Assembly: GCA_017468115.1 (NCBI GenBank)
Contig: JAFUJS010000007.1
Location: 1-48,171 of the forward strand
Direction: 5' to 3'
Length of the DNA stretch: 48,171 bases
Origin: Clostridia bacterium
Lineage (GTDB): Bacteria; Bacillota_A; Clostridia; Oscillospirales; CAG-272
Part shown: positions 7,916 through 19,000 of the stretch, one piece after another
Layout of the letters: each line of letters opens with the position of its first letter
How positions within the stretch are numbered: the stretch's first letter is position 1
The notes under the pieces: model-generated
Seen by the model: the letters and a program-made list of their open reading frames with translations, nothing else
Databases searched by the model: none
Told to the model about the DNA's origin: nothing
Position numbers and translations under genes: made by a program

Positions 7916-8905
7916 CTACTCCAGCTTAACTCTTGGGTCAACCAACGCGTACATAAGGTCGGACAAAAGTACACCTATTACGCTAAGTATTGCCAAGAAC
8001 ATGTTGTAGCCCATGATAAACGGAATATCACCCTTACTCATTGCGTTTAGGGCAACGTTACCGATACCATCAAGTGCAAACACCTGCTCCGTGATAATCG
8101 CACCTGAGAAAAGGGAAGGCAAAAGTCCTGCCAAGGTGGTTACCAACGGAATTAGTGTGTTACGGAAGGCGTGCTTATTTATAACCTTGCTTTCCTTAAG
8201 TCCCTTTGCACGGGCAGTTCTGATATAATCTGAGTTCATAACCTCAAGCATATTTGTTCTTGTCATTCTCATTCTAGGTCCTATGCTTAGGATTACTATT
8301 GTAAGAATTGGTAGAAGCATATGCTGCGCATAGTCCAAAAGCAAGCCTATGCCCTCTGTTGGACCGCCAACAGAAAGCATACCGGCAATTGGTAGCCATT
8401 GAAGCTCATATGCAAATAAAAGCTTGAGCATCTGTCCAAAGAAGAAGGATGGTAATGAAATACCAATCATTACAAGGACTGTTGACAAATAGTCTCTGAA
8501 GGAGTATTGATGGGTAGCTGCTGTGATACCGAGTGGTATAGCAATCATAAATTCAAACACAGTAGCAATAAGTGCAACTGCGAAGGAAATACCCATCTTA
8601 CTAGCAATAACATCCTTTACAGGAATTTTCTCGATAAAGCTAGTACCAAAGTCAAATCTGCAAATGTTACCAAGCCAGGTGAAATAGCCCTTAATAATTC
8701 CAACAAAGCTATTATCACCAAGGCCGTAGGTAGCATAAAGTGCTTCTCTTGTTTCCTTTGAAACAGGTGTTGTTCCACTCATGTTGCTGATTAGTGTTTC
8801 TACATAGTCAACAGGCATTAAGCGGATTAGAAAATAGATTATTAGTGAAACGCCCAGCAAAATAAGAACCGAAAGAGCAAGTCTTTTTAGTATATATTTT
8901 GCCAT
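7916..8905 (-). CDS. oppB: Oligopeptide ABC transporter permease OppB
   Basis: A 329-residue permease with the classic OppB N-terminus (MAKYILKRLALSVLILLGVS followed by LIIYFLIRLMPVD), six predicted membrane spans, and the cytoplasmic coupling motif DYIRTARAKGLKESKVINKH followed by AFRNTLIPLVT. It ends with LMYALVDPRVKL, the standard C-terminus. It forms the membrane channel together with OppC. It lies 19 bases downstream of oppA within the operon. Confidence 0.95.
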   Translation of the reverse strand: MAKYILKRLALSVLILLGVSLIIYFLIRLMPVDYVETLISNMSGTTPVSKETREALYATYGLGDNSFVGIIKGYFTWLGNICRFDFGTSFIEKIPVKDVIASKMGISFAVALIATVFEFMIAIPLGITAATHQYSFRDYLSTVLVMIGISLPSFFFGQMLKLLFAYELQWLPIAGMLSVGGPTEGIGLLLDYAQHMLLPILTIVILSIGPRMRMTRTNMLEVMNSDYIRTARAKGLKESKVINKHAFRNTLIPLVTTLAGLLPSLFSGAIITEQVFALDGIGNVALNAMSKGDIPFIMGYNMFLAILSVIGVLLSDLMYALVDPRVKLE

Positions 8906-8924
8906 TTTATTTTACTCCAATCAA

Positions 8925-11567
8925 TTATTTAGCAAAGTCAAGCTCCCAAATTCTATCAAGCGGTGAAGAATATGGGTTAACCTCAGCCGGAAGTGTATCA
9001 GCATCAATTACACTTGTATTGAATGCGTATACAACGCTTCTCTGGTATACAGGAAGCTCGATAGCAAGGTCAAGAATCTTGCCCATTGCCTGCTCGTAAA
9101 TAGCTGTTCTTTCATTCTGGTCAAGTGTTTCTCTTGCCTGGTCGATAAGGTCGCTTAGCTCGTTAAGAAGCTTTTTCTCTGCCGCAGAACCAGAGTTCTT
9201 AATTGATGGATAGCCCCAAGCAAGTGTGCTTGTTGCGGAGGAGTTCTTGTGGTAAACCTGATATAGGTCAGGGTCGATTGTTGAGCCCCAAGCCGCTGCC
9301 CAAACCGCAAGTGAGCCTGTGGAGAGCTTTGTAAGTGCCTGAATATCAGCGTTTACTGTGATATCCCAGCCCATTTCGTTAAGAAGCGCTGCTGCGTCTC
9401 TAAATACCGTGTAGGTTGGGTGGTCTGTAAGGTTGGAGCCTGCAATTGTAAATGTAAGCTTAAGTGATGAATCGCCTGCGCTAACTCCTGCTGCTCTCAT
9501 ATATTTCTGGATGTTAGCCTTTGCAGTTTCAACATCCCATGTATTGTCGATTTGTGGATAGTCGTGTCCGTTGTCTGTACTATAAAGTGGATTACCATTT
9601 GCATCCTTGCCTACTGTTGGGTAAGCCCAGCTTACCTTAGACATTGGATAGTAAATTTGGGTTGCTGTACCTGAACGGTAGTATTCAACAGCAAGGCTTG
9701 TGTTCATGGCACTCATGATAGCCTTTCTAAGGTTAATATTTGGTACCTCCTTAGCATTGATACCAATATAACCATAACCGAGCTGGTCTGTGATAATTCT
9801 ATCAAAGTTGCCTGTTGCCTTTAGTCTATCAAGCTCTGCATAGTTATTCTTTGTAAGCTGTGGAGAAATATAGTGAATATCGCCTCTTTCAAGCATACCG
9901 ATAGCGTCAGTCAACGGAATAACCTGGTAACGAACCTTCTCAATCTTTGCGTTCTTGATTGGATCTGCCTCTACATTGTCGTCAACTGTTGTAAAGTGCT
10001 CATTTCTCTTGAAGTACACAATCTTGTCTGTGAAGAATGTGTTTGTTTGTGGCTCGTCGCCATTTGAACGGTCAGTTGCCTTGTAAGCACCTGCGCCCAT
10101 TGGAAGTCTCACATTTCTTGTAGACTGGATAATCTTTGTCATGAAGCTGTATGTACCAAATTCAACGCCGAACTTGTTGTTCTTAATATCAACGCCAACA
10201 CTGGAGCCCTCTCCATAGTAGTGCTGTGGAGCAACTGTGAAGGCAAAGTTCCATTGTGCCTTAGGGTCCTGACCGTTGATTGTGATTTGAAGCACGTCGT
10301 AGCCATCTGTTGGAACGCCGTTTGCATCACGACCATCTGCTGTTGCAATTTTGTAATCGTTGCCGTTTACTGTGATTGTTGTGCCTGCAAGTGATGTGTG
10401 AGCCAAGGACTTAATGCCCTCGATAGAAGGAACCTTAAGGGAGCCGTCGTCCTTCATACCCTCGTGAAGGATAACCTCCTTAGCCTCTGCTGTATATTCA
10501 GTAAGAAGCTTTTGAGCTGTTGCCCAGTACATAAGGATTTGGTCAAGCTTTGACTGTGTTGTTACATTGTAAACAAAGTCGATTGCCTTTTCCTTTGTTG
10601 TGATTGATTCTGTGTCGTAGTTAAGCTCTACCTTAACTATCTTGGACTTGTCGCCCTGTGGAACTATTGTACCGTCTGCATTTTCCTTGTCTGCGTATGT
10701 TAGCTTTACAAAGCCCTCGTGGAACATGTAGCAAACGATTTCGTTCTTGAACTCGTCTCTTGACTTGTATGGCTCTTCAGTATAAGCGCTTTGAGCAGAG
10801 GTATAGTCCGTTTCAAGCTCTTCTCTGAAGTACTTAAGAGCAAGCTCGTAGTCTTCAAGAAGCTTGTCATTTGTAACTGTTTCGCCCTTTTCTGTTGCAA
10901 TAGCGCCCTTATAGCCTGCGGAAAGAACGTGAGCCTTAATAGCCTCTCTCATCTGCGCATCTGTTGCATTGTAGCCGGAGTTTGTTTTGAAGTTTTGTGT
11001 GTATACTGCAAGAAGCTCGTTAAGACGAAGCTGTGCTCTCTTTTGAGCATTTGATGTAATTTGCTCGTCATTTCCTGCTGTGCCTGAGGAAATTGTTTGG
11101 GTTCTGTACGCTGAAAGACCCTTAATGTCTGTTGAGTACATTGTGTTTGAGCCTGTGTAAACAGGATCCAGGTAAACATAAAGGTTAAACAGAACGTCCT
11201 CAATTGTGAGTGGATGACCATCGGAGAAAAGAATGTTCTTCTTAAGAACGAAGGTGTAGGTTGTTTCTGTCTTCGCAGCGTTTTGTCCAAAGGCGAAATC
11301 CTTTGTAACTACTGCTTGGTCATCACCATAGCCAACCTCAACCTTACCGTTAACGTACTTTGAGGTAAGCATACCGATTTGGGTCATGCCAACAATTGTG
11401 TTGTCCGGTCCTGTGGTTGCATAGAATGGGTTGAATACACCATCAAGCTCCTCAGATTGAATAACGAATACATCATTTTCACCCGAGCCACCACAACCAG
11501 AAAACGCTGTCATTACGCCTGCAAGCATAACAAGGCAAAGCGCAATACATAAAATTCTCTTTTTCAT
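8925..11567 (-). CDS. oppA: Oligopeptide-binding lipoprotein OppA, unusually long
   Basis: An 880-residue solute-binding protein (SBP_bac_5 family) that captures peptides outside the cell and delivers them to OppBC. A lipoprotein signal peptide ends at Cys25 (AFSGC). The N-terminal lobe carries the family motif YTFVLKKNILFSDGHPLTIEDV. The C-terminal lobe carries YGYIGINAKEVPNINLRKAI, the usual hinge segment. Typical members have about 540 residues; here roughly 250 to 300 extra residues, charged and largely helical, lie between the first lobe motif and residue about 430. The insert could enlarge the ligand site or hold a partner. It is preceded by GGAG and lies 45 bases after the upstream lipoprotein gene. 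Confidence 0.92.
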   Translation of the reverse strand: MKKRILCIALCLVMLAGVMTAFSGCGGSGENDVFVIQSEELDGVFNPFYATTGPDNTIVGMTQIGMLTSKYVNGKVEVGYGDDQAVVTKDFAFGQNAAKTETTYTFVLKKNILFSDGHPLTIEDVLFNLYVYLDPVYTGSNTMYSTDIKGLSAYRTQTISSGTAGNDEQITSNAQKRAQLRLNELLAVYTQNFKTNSGYNATDAQMREAIKAHVLSAGYKGAIATEKGETVTNDKLLEDYELALKYFREELETDYTSAQSAYTEEPYKSRDEFKNEIVCYMFHEGFVKLTYADKENADGTIVPQGDKSKIVKVELNYDTESITTKEKAIDFVYNVTTQSKLDQILMYWATAQKLLTEYTAEAKEVILHEGMKDDGSLKVPSIEGIKSLAHTSLAGTTITVNGNDYKIATADGRDANGVPTDGYDVLQITINGQDPKAQWNFAFTVAPQHYYGEGSSVGVDIKNNKFGVEFGTYSFMTKIIQSTRNVRLPMGAGAYKATDRSNGDEPQTNTFFTDKIVYFKRNEHFTTVDDNVEADPIKNAKIEKVRYQVIPLTDAIGMLERGDIHYISPQLTKNNYAELDRLKATGNFDRIITDQLGYGYIGINAKEVPNINLRKAIMSAMNTSLAVEYYRSGTATQIYYPMSKVSWAYPTVGKDANGNPLYSTDNGHDYPQIDNTWDVETAKANIQKYMRAAGVSAGDSSLKLTFTIAGSNLTDHPTYTVFRDAAALLNEMGWDITVNADIQALTKLSTGSLAVWAAAWGSTIDPDLYQVYHKNSSATSTLAWGYPSIKNSGSAAEKKLLNELSDLIDQARETLDQNERTAIYEQAMGKILDLAIELPVYQRSVVYAFNTSVIDADTLPAEVNPYSSPLDRIWELDFAK

Positions 11568-11612
11568 TGTGTTTTACTCCTTAATCTATGTAAGTTAAAT
11601 TTTTTGACTGAA

Positions 11613-13013
11613 TTATTCCTTTGCTACGAGAACGAGAACAACTGTGTTGCCATTCTGACCGAGTGTTGGCACGAAGTATTCGAGAACAAACTCGTCAGTT
11701 GCGGTATCAAGTGTGATATCGAAGCTAATGTCCTCTAGTGCTGTGCCGCTGTCCACACCGCACAAAAGACCTATGCTGTAATCGTCTGTCATAGCAAAGT
11801 TTGCGCCCAAATAGATGCAAAGCTTACTATTTGTAACTGCCACGCCCTCAAATGTGCAGCTGCCGCTTACTGTGCCTGCAAAAAGACCAAAGCTGGTTGC
11901 AGGTAAACGGGTGCCGCCGCCGATGTAGGCGTAAATATTATTGAAGGTAATGTTTTCAATTGTTGCGCCGTTTAATGCACCAAAAAGACCAAAGACTTGG
12001 TTGCTTGTGCCGCTTTGCTCAATTGAAACACCGGAAATTGTATGTCCGTTACCGATAATTTTTCCTGTGAAGGTGTTGTTTGTAAATGGCCATACGATAT
12101 TCTCCACCTCTCCGTACTCGTTTACAGGTGCGAAGTTCAGGTCCTCAAGAATTTCATAAATACCATTTGGATTCCAAATGTCAGAAAGCTGCTCTGGCTT
12201 TGAAATTTTGTACCATTCGCCATCCTTGTAGTCTACATAAACAACCATTTTTTCGTTTTCATAGGTTGCGTTTACAAGGTCATAGGAGCCGATATGTGCA
12301 ATGGCTTCCTCTGTGATTTGATTTCCGTCAATATATGAAGCAACATAGGTCTTACCCTCGTTTTGGGGGAAGAAGCCTAAATCCATTTCACCAGTTTCGT
12401 AGTTCCATGCCGGAACGATAATTGAACCGCTCTCTGTTGGTCTTACAAGCTTTGTTTCAATAAGCTCCTTGGTTTCGTTGTCCTTGAATTCTATTTGGAA
12501 GTATGGAATCCAACCAGCATAGAGTGTTATTTCCGGACTGTATGATGAGTGCTCCTTGTTCGGGTCGACCTCAAGTGGTTTGCTAAAGTCCCATCTGTCC
12601 TCATAGGTATAAGCAGGCATACGTCCAGACACAGAAGCAACCTCGCCATAATAGTCAAGCGCCTCGCCCTTGTCGTTTACAACAGGTGTCCTCTTTGTAA
12701 ACCACTCTCCAGTAAATAGATAGTTAGTTAGTTGAGGTGTCCTATTCTCAACTCTATTGGCGCTGTCAGGCTTAACTAGATAGATTTCCTTCATCCCGTT
12801 TTCATTGAGAGGAAGATTTTCTATGTTGTAGGAGTCTACGAGAGTATATGTTTTATCCTCTCCAAACCTACCGCCGTTAGCGTCAAACCTTATGCTTACA
12901 TTATATCCGTCATTATCGTACTGTGTATATGGTGGCTCATTGCACGAGCATACAACAACGACACAAATGAAGGCTAGCAAAAGAAGCATAAGTAGCTTAA
13001 TTTTCCTGTTCAT
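11613..13013 (-). CDS. Surface lipoprotein with InlB-type and GLUG-like repeats
   Basis: A 466-residue predicted lipoprotein: signal peptide with lipobox VCSC (lipid-bearing Cys24), then an InlB B-repeat/Flg_new-like module (VSIRFDANGGRFGEDKTY through YAGWIP), a second beta-rich module, and near the C-terminus GLUG-like repeats (GHTISGVSI, VFGLFGALNGATIENITFNN). Such modules occur in adhesins and other surface proteins of gut Firmicutes. No catalytic motif is seen. The gene sits between the giant subtilase and oppA, so it may help hold the protease or its substrate at the surface, which is inferred from position. Confidence 0.8.
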   Translation of the reverse strand: MNRKIKLLMLLLLAFICVVVVCSCNEPPYTQYDNDGYNVSIRFDANGGRFGEDKTYTLVDSYNIENLPLNENGMKEIYLVKPDSANRVENRTPQLTNYLFTGEWFTKRTPVVNDKGEALDYYGEVASVSGRMPAYTYEDRWDFSKPLEVDPNKEHSSYSPEITLYAGWIPYFQIEFKDNETKELIETKLVRPTESGSIIVPAWNYETGEMDLGFFPQNEGKTYVASYIDGNQITEEAIAHIGSYDLVNATYENEKMVVYVDYKDGEWYKISKPEQLSDIWNPNGIYEILEDLNFAPVNEYGEVENIVWPFTNNTFTGKIIGNGHTISGVSIEQSGTSNQVFGLFGALNGATIENITFNNIYAYIGGGTRLPATSFGLFAGTVSGSCTFEGVAVTNSKLCIYLGANFAMTDDYSIGLLCGVDSGTALEDISFDITLDTATDEFVLEYFVPTLGQNGNTVVLVLVAKE

Positions 13014-13042
13014 TTTGTAGTTTTATCCTTTTCTTTTTTCGC

Positions 13043-13071
13043 CCACGGCGAGGGCGCACGCGCCCCCGTGG
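13043..13071. repeat. GC-rich hairpin in the operon, without T-run
   Basis: CCACGG (43-48 of this block), a 3-base bulge, GGGCGC, a 2-base centre, GCGCCC and CCGTGG form a very stable hairpin in the 68-base gap between the subtilase gene and the next gene. On the minus (coding) strand it is followed by GCGAAAAAAG and the ribosome site, not by T. It may set the ratio of upstream to downstream mRNA or block 3'-5' decay. Confidence 0.75.
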
Positions 13072-13081
13072 ACTTACTAAA

Positions 13082-16000
13082 TTATTTTCTTGTAAATAAT
13101 CTTATAATAGCTTTTCTCTTAATAAATGCAAGCACGCCTGCACCGATTAAGCCGATGCCAAGTAGAATTGACTCAATAATCACAGCTACCATTAGTGGGT
13201 CGGTTGTGCTTGTGTCGCCAACCGGCTCCTCTGTATCAGGCTGAGCCTCGCCTGACTCAAACGCCTTGATTCTCTGCTCAGCTGTAAGAAGCTCGCCATA
13301 GTTAGTAACAAGAGCCTGCTGCTCAAGGGTTGCTATCTTATCGTAAGCAAGACGGGCAGCCACAACAAGGGGCTTATCTGAAAGCATAACCTTATCGGGT
13401 AGTCTGTCGATTGCCTCAATAGCGGCAAGAGTAATCTTGTCCGGTGCAATCGAGCCGTCAATTACTGTGGTGAAGTACTGACCCATAATAAAGGAGTCGT
13501 ACTCCTGTCCGTTTGATGGTCTTATCATAATAAGCTCAGGATTTGAGTGTCCTATCATATTAACAAAGTTACCACCGTAGTACATTGAGTAGTAGTTGGC
13601 AGATTGTGGGTAAATGCCCTGTGTGGTGTAAACCATTGGGTTGAACATAAAGTATGGTACAACGCCAAGGCCCGGAGTTGTCTTTGTCTTGCCCTCATCA
13701 TCATAGTACTCATATCCGTTTGTATCGCCTGAGCTTGCAGGAATATTGAATACTGTGAAGTAGCTTTGGTCAAACTCCTCCTCAAGGGTAGGTGCTGTGT
13801 AGCTATTAAAGATAACGGTGATTAGCTCATCACAATCATAGAATGCCTTGTGGCCGATTGCGTTAACCGTGTGCGGGAGCTTAACCCTTACAACGTCGTG
13901 GCCGGCAAACGCGTATGCTGTGATTCTTACTGTGCCGTCTGCAACCTCAACAAAGCTATCATCTACGCTTGCGTAGGTAATAAGCTCAAGTCCCAAAGGA
14001 ACATCAGCATAGATAGAACCGTTAATTACATGAACTGTATCACTAATATCGAAGTCGTAAACGATAACAGGATATTCTTTACCGTTAAACTCAACTGTTT
14101 CTGTTATGTAAAGGGCGTCAATTCTGCAAAGTGCAAATGGGTTGTCACCGATTACTGAAAGTACCTTGTTTTCGCTAAGGTCAAGGTCGAAGTCGGTCAT
14201 TTCCTCCTTCATAAACGCCTCATTGCCGATTTCCACAGCAGATGAAAGCTTTGCGCCGCTTAGGTTTGTAAGGGCAAAGGCATATGCGCCGATTTTCTCA
14301 ACCTTATCAAGGTTTGTAACCTTAGAAAGCTTTTCGCAGTATGCGAATACACCCTCTCCAAGGTCTGTGCCGTTTTCATTGAGAGCTACCTCGTAAAGCT
14401 GGGTACAGCCTGCAAATGCGTAGTTGTCAATGTACTCAACATTTGAAAGTGTAATGATTTCCAATGCACATTCGCCAAATGATTCAAGTCCGATTCTTCT
14501 AACAGACTCAGGCAAGCCAACTGCCTCTAGCTTATAGCACTTTGCAAATGCTCTTTCCGGAATTTCCGTAAGTGTACAATCCTCAGTCATCAGAACATTA
14601 AATAGCTCCGGACAAAGGGCAAAGGCATATGCGCCAAGGCTTTCCAGCTCTTCAAAGATAACTGTTTTAACCTTAGTTGCGTAAATGTGGCTTACGCTAT
14701 ATCCCTGCTCGTCAACGCCTGTGCCGCCACCCTCAGCAGATGAGGCTGTTGCATATTCGTCTCCGGAGAATGCGTACTCGCCAAGCTCTATTACCTTAGT
14801 AAAATCAAATGTCTCAAGCTTATAGCAGTTGTAGAATGCCATTCTTCCAATCCTTGCGCCATCTCCGATATCAACCGCCACAAGCTCACTGGAGCCGTAG
14901 AAGGCGCTATCGCCGATTACTGCGTTCTTACCGATGGTAAGATTCTTAAGCGCAGAAGGAATGTGTGGGTAGTAAACCTTTGATGTGTAGCTTTCATCAC
15001 GAATGTAGGTTGGGCGCTTGTTTGTCCAGCTGGTCATAAATGCGCCGTCGCCAATTACAACATCGTCGCCAATTACTACTGTATGGAGCTTATCGCACTC
15101 GTAGAATGCGCCGTTGCCGATAACCATACCGTTTGGAATTGTTATGCTTGTAAGGTCGGTGTATGCAAATGCATTGTCGCCGATTTTTTCAACGCCCTCA
15201 AGTGAAGGAAGAGTTGAAATTGCTGTGTTGTAGAATGCATAGCTGCCAAGCTCTGTAAGCTTGCCAAGTGTTACGCTTGAAAGACTTGTGCATCCGTAGA
15301 AGGCATAATCCTTAAGCATTGTAACGCCTGTTGCATTAACAGATGTAATGTTTTTGTTGCTTGCAAATGCGCCGTTGCCGATTGTCTTAATGTTAGAATC
15401 GGTAATTGTAACCGCACCGCTTGCGGTAGGAACAACAAGCAAGAGTGTTTTGCCGTCCTTGGTAAGAAGATACTTACCGTCATCGCTTACCTTATAGCCT
15501 GTGTTCTTTGTATCAAGCTTGAACTGGCTAATCTTAGTGCCTGCAAACGCAAGCTCTCCAATATAGCTAACGTCCTTGCCGATTGTTACGTTTTCAAGGC
15601 TGGAGCAGTTCATAAACGCACCCTCTGGAATTACGTTTGCGTTTGCCTTAACTGTTGTAAGCTTAGAGCAGCTTGCAAATACGTAAGAGCCAAGCTTAGC
15701 CTTCTCTGCGCCGATATCTACTGTTGTAAGCTTGGAGCAGCCGGCAAATGCGTAAGAGCCGATTGACTGAAGCTTATCGGTCATTTCAACCTTTTCAAGG
15801 TTAGGGTTAGATGCAAAGCAGTAGTCGCCAATTGCGCAAGCCTTGTCAAGCTTGAGTGTGCCCTTTAGATTACAGCCCTCGAAGGCGCCGTAGTTAATGA
15901 GCTGAACATTCTCAATGCCTGTAATCTTTTCCAGCTTTGTACAGCCGGCAAATGCACCATACTCGATATTCTCGATGGTGGAAGGCAGCACAACCTCTTT

Positions 16001-19000
16001 AAGTGCTGTGAGCCTTGCAAATGCATATGCATCAATAGTCTTAATTCCCTCAGGAATAATGATTTTTGTAATTGTGTCGTTACCGATTGGGCTTTGCTTT
16101 GTTCTGCTGTTGTCGTCCTCTAAATACTCAGCCTCGGTCTTTGGCACCCACTCATAGTTGGAGAATGCAAATGCGCCGATTTTGGTAAGAAGAAGGTCAG
16201 CCGGAATTTCAACAAGTCCGCCATTACCGTAGTAATGTGTAAGGGTTGGTGCTGTCCTTACAAATGGGTCCTTAACCTCAACACTAAGGGTTTCTGTGTA
16301 GAAGGTGGACTCGCCATTCAGACGCAGGCTTACTGTAATGTTGGAAAAGCCCTCTTCATTTGCAGTAACTACGCCGTTTTGGTCAACGGAAACTATTCTG
16401 TCGTTACCTGTTTCAAATATTATCTCGGTGCTGTCAGGGAAATATGCCTTCAGGTTGTAAAGCAGCTGAATTGACTCAGACGGGAACATCTTTACTGCGT
16501 GCGCCTCGGTTGAGCCGAAGAACTTTGTAACGTCTGTTTGTCCAATATCTCTGTCCGTGCTGTCCATAATTTCAAAGGCGAACAGGGTTTTGTAGCCGGT
16601 TATCTTGAATACCTCGGCAACAGGCATATCAAAGTATTGATAGCCATCGTCGCCCTCTCCAAGGACTGTAACCGTCATATATGCCTTTTTCGTTGCGTCG
16701 TTTGGATGCTTTGCCTCAATGGTTGCCGTGCCTGCCTTCAGGGCAAGGAGCTTGTTATTAACAATCTTAACAACCTTTTCGTTTGAGGATGTGAAGGTAA
16801 GAAGCTCGCCCCACTTTTCGTTCTCCTCCTCATTTGGATAAACGCTGAGCTTCAATGTGTAAAGCTCGTTAGGGCTAAGGGTAACGCCTGTAATTGGGTT
16901 GCCCTCCTCGTCCTCACCAAGGTCAAAGTAGAAGTCTACAAATTCATCCGGCAAGCCGATTTCAAAGGTTGCGTGGTTAAGCGCATAGTCGTAAACGCTG
17001 ACAACAAAGGAGTTCTTTGCGTGTGCACTGTTCTTTAGGTCATAGATATAATCTGTAAGCTCGTACTCAACGTAGGTTGTGCCGTTTCTTTCAGAGTAAA
17101 TTGGTGTCATATAGCTCTCGAATGGAACAAGCTCATAGGACATTTGATTATTTTCATCAATTGTTGATGTGATGTAGCCGGGCTGCATGCTCATTGCATA
17201 GTGGTTATCGTAAACCGCAAGAGTTGCAAATAGTCTCATTCTGTCCTTGTCGCTGTCGTACTCGGAGCGGAAGGTACAGCCTGTAACTGCAGGCGCCTCA
17301 AAGTCTGTGGTAAATGGGAACTCAAACACGTTTTTCTCGTTTGTTTCAAGTCCGCCGTCCCCATAGTCCATATGGGCAACCATTCTTACTGTATATTTTG
17401 TGTTGTTCTTAAGGTTGTGGTCTGCGGCATCAAACTCAATCTCCACGTTTGCAGGGTAAAGGTATGAGCCACCGTCGCCATAGGACTTACGAACATCATC
17501 ATCTACAACCTCGTAGATAACCTCGCCCGTTGCGTCGTCGGTAATTGTAACAACCACCTTAGCCGCATTACGAAGCATACCTGTCCAGATAAATCTCAGG
17601 CTGTGGATTGTTGCAATGTCTTGGTCGGCCTCTGTTGCGTAGTCGGAAACCTTAACATTGGAAAGTGCGATATAATCTCTGCTTGCAGAAATAATCTGGT
17701 TTGCAGGGTTTTGCTGGAAATAGTAGGAGCCAAGGAAGGAAATGTAGTCGCTGAACATACCGCCGATTGGGCGTGTTGCATAAGCGTCCGGAAGAGTCTT
17801 ATCAAGTGTTGGGATTGAATCGTTCAGCTCGTCCTTGTTTGTCTCGAAGTAGTCAAGGTCAAGGATTGGAGCCTCTGTCCAGTCGCCATAGAATGCAAGG
17901 TAAGGCACGGAAAGGTCTTCCTTTGTGTCCCCTGTTGCATCAAGCTCTACAAAGCCCTCAATATACATACCGTTTTCAAAGGACTCGTCAAGGTACTTTT
18001 TGTCCTCATCGCTCAAGGTGATAGTAACCTTAACCTTTGCGGTTTTGCCCGCCTCAACTATAATTTCATCTCCGTTTTGTGTGCCGTTTTCAACGGTGAA
18101 TGAGATGGTTGCGCCCTCAAGGAGATAGCCCTCCTCGGTAACAGTTGTTTCGCCCTTATGTGTTCTTACATCGCTAACGCCCTCGGTCATAGCGAAGGTG
18201 GAGAGAATGTAGGAAACAGGGGTTTTTCCAAAGTTATAAACTGAGAAGTTAAGCTCGTAAACGCCTGTCTTTTCAGCATCATCACCAATTTCAAGCTTGG
18301 TCTTGTCCATAACGGAGCCGTCCTTGTTGTAGGTGAGAATAAGTGCTGTTGTTTCAGTTGCGCTTACAAGGTTTGCAAGGCCTGCGCCCTGCTTTCTTAC
18401 TGCGTATGGCAAGCCATTTTTGTTATAAACAATATCGGCAGTTGACATAAGAAGCTGGTTAACAAGTGCTGTAACCTTAACCGGGTCGTTGCTAATTTCA
18501 GGGAACTTATCCATTACATATTGGCGAAGAAGAATGATAACGCCCGCTGTGTTTGGACAAGCCATTGATGTGCCGGAAAGACGGTCGTAGCCGCCGCCTG
18601 TGATAGCGGAAAGAATGTTTCCGCCGTGGGCTGTAAGCTCAGGCTTAATGCCAAGGCTTGGAGATGGACCCCAGGATGAGAAGTCGGACATAAACGGACC
18701 TGAGGTTTGGTCTCTGCTAATCTTAATTGTGCCACGCTTTGCAGCAGCAAGCACCTCTCCGTCCTCCTGTGAGATTGAGCAAACAGGAATCTTAACTGTA
18801 CCAACGTTCATACGGATATCACCGGAGATGTTGTTGTATACAATAACGCCAAGCGCGCCTGCCCTTTCAGCAGCCTGCGCCTTTTCCTCGAAGGTCGTAT
18901 CTCCACGCTTTACCAAGGCGATTTTGCCCTTAACGTCGATGCCTGTGTACTCGGCATCACGGCCAACTCCCGGAATAAGCACGTATTCAATTTCTATTTC

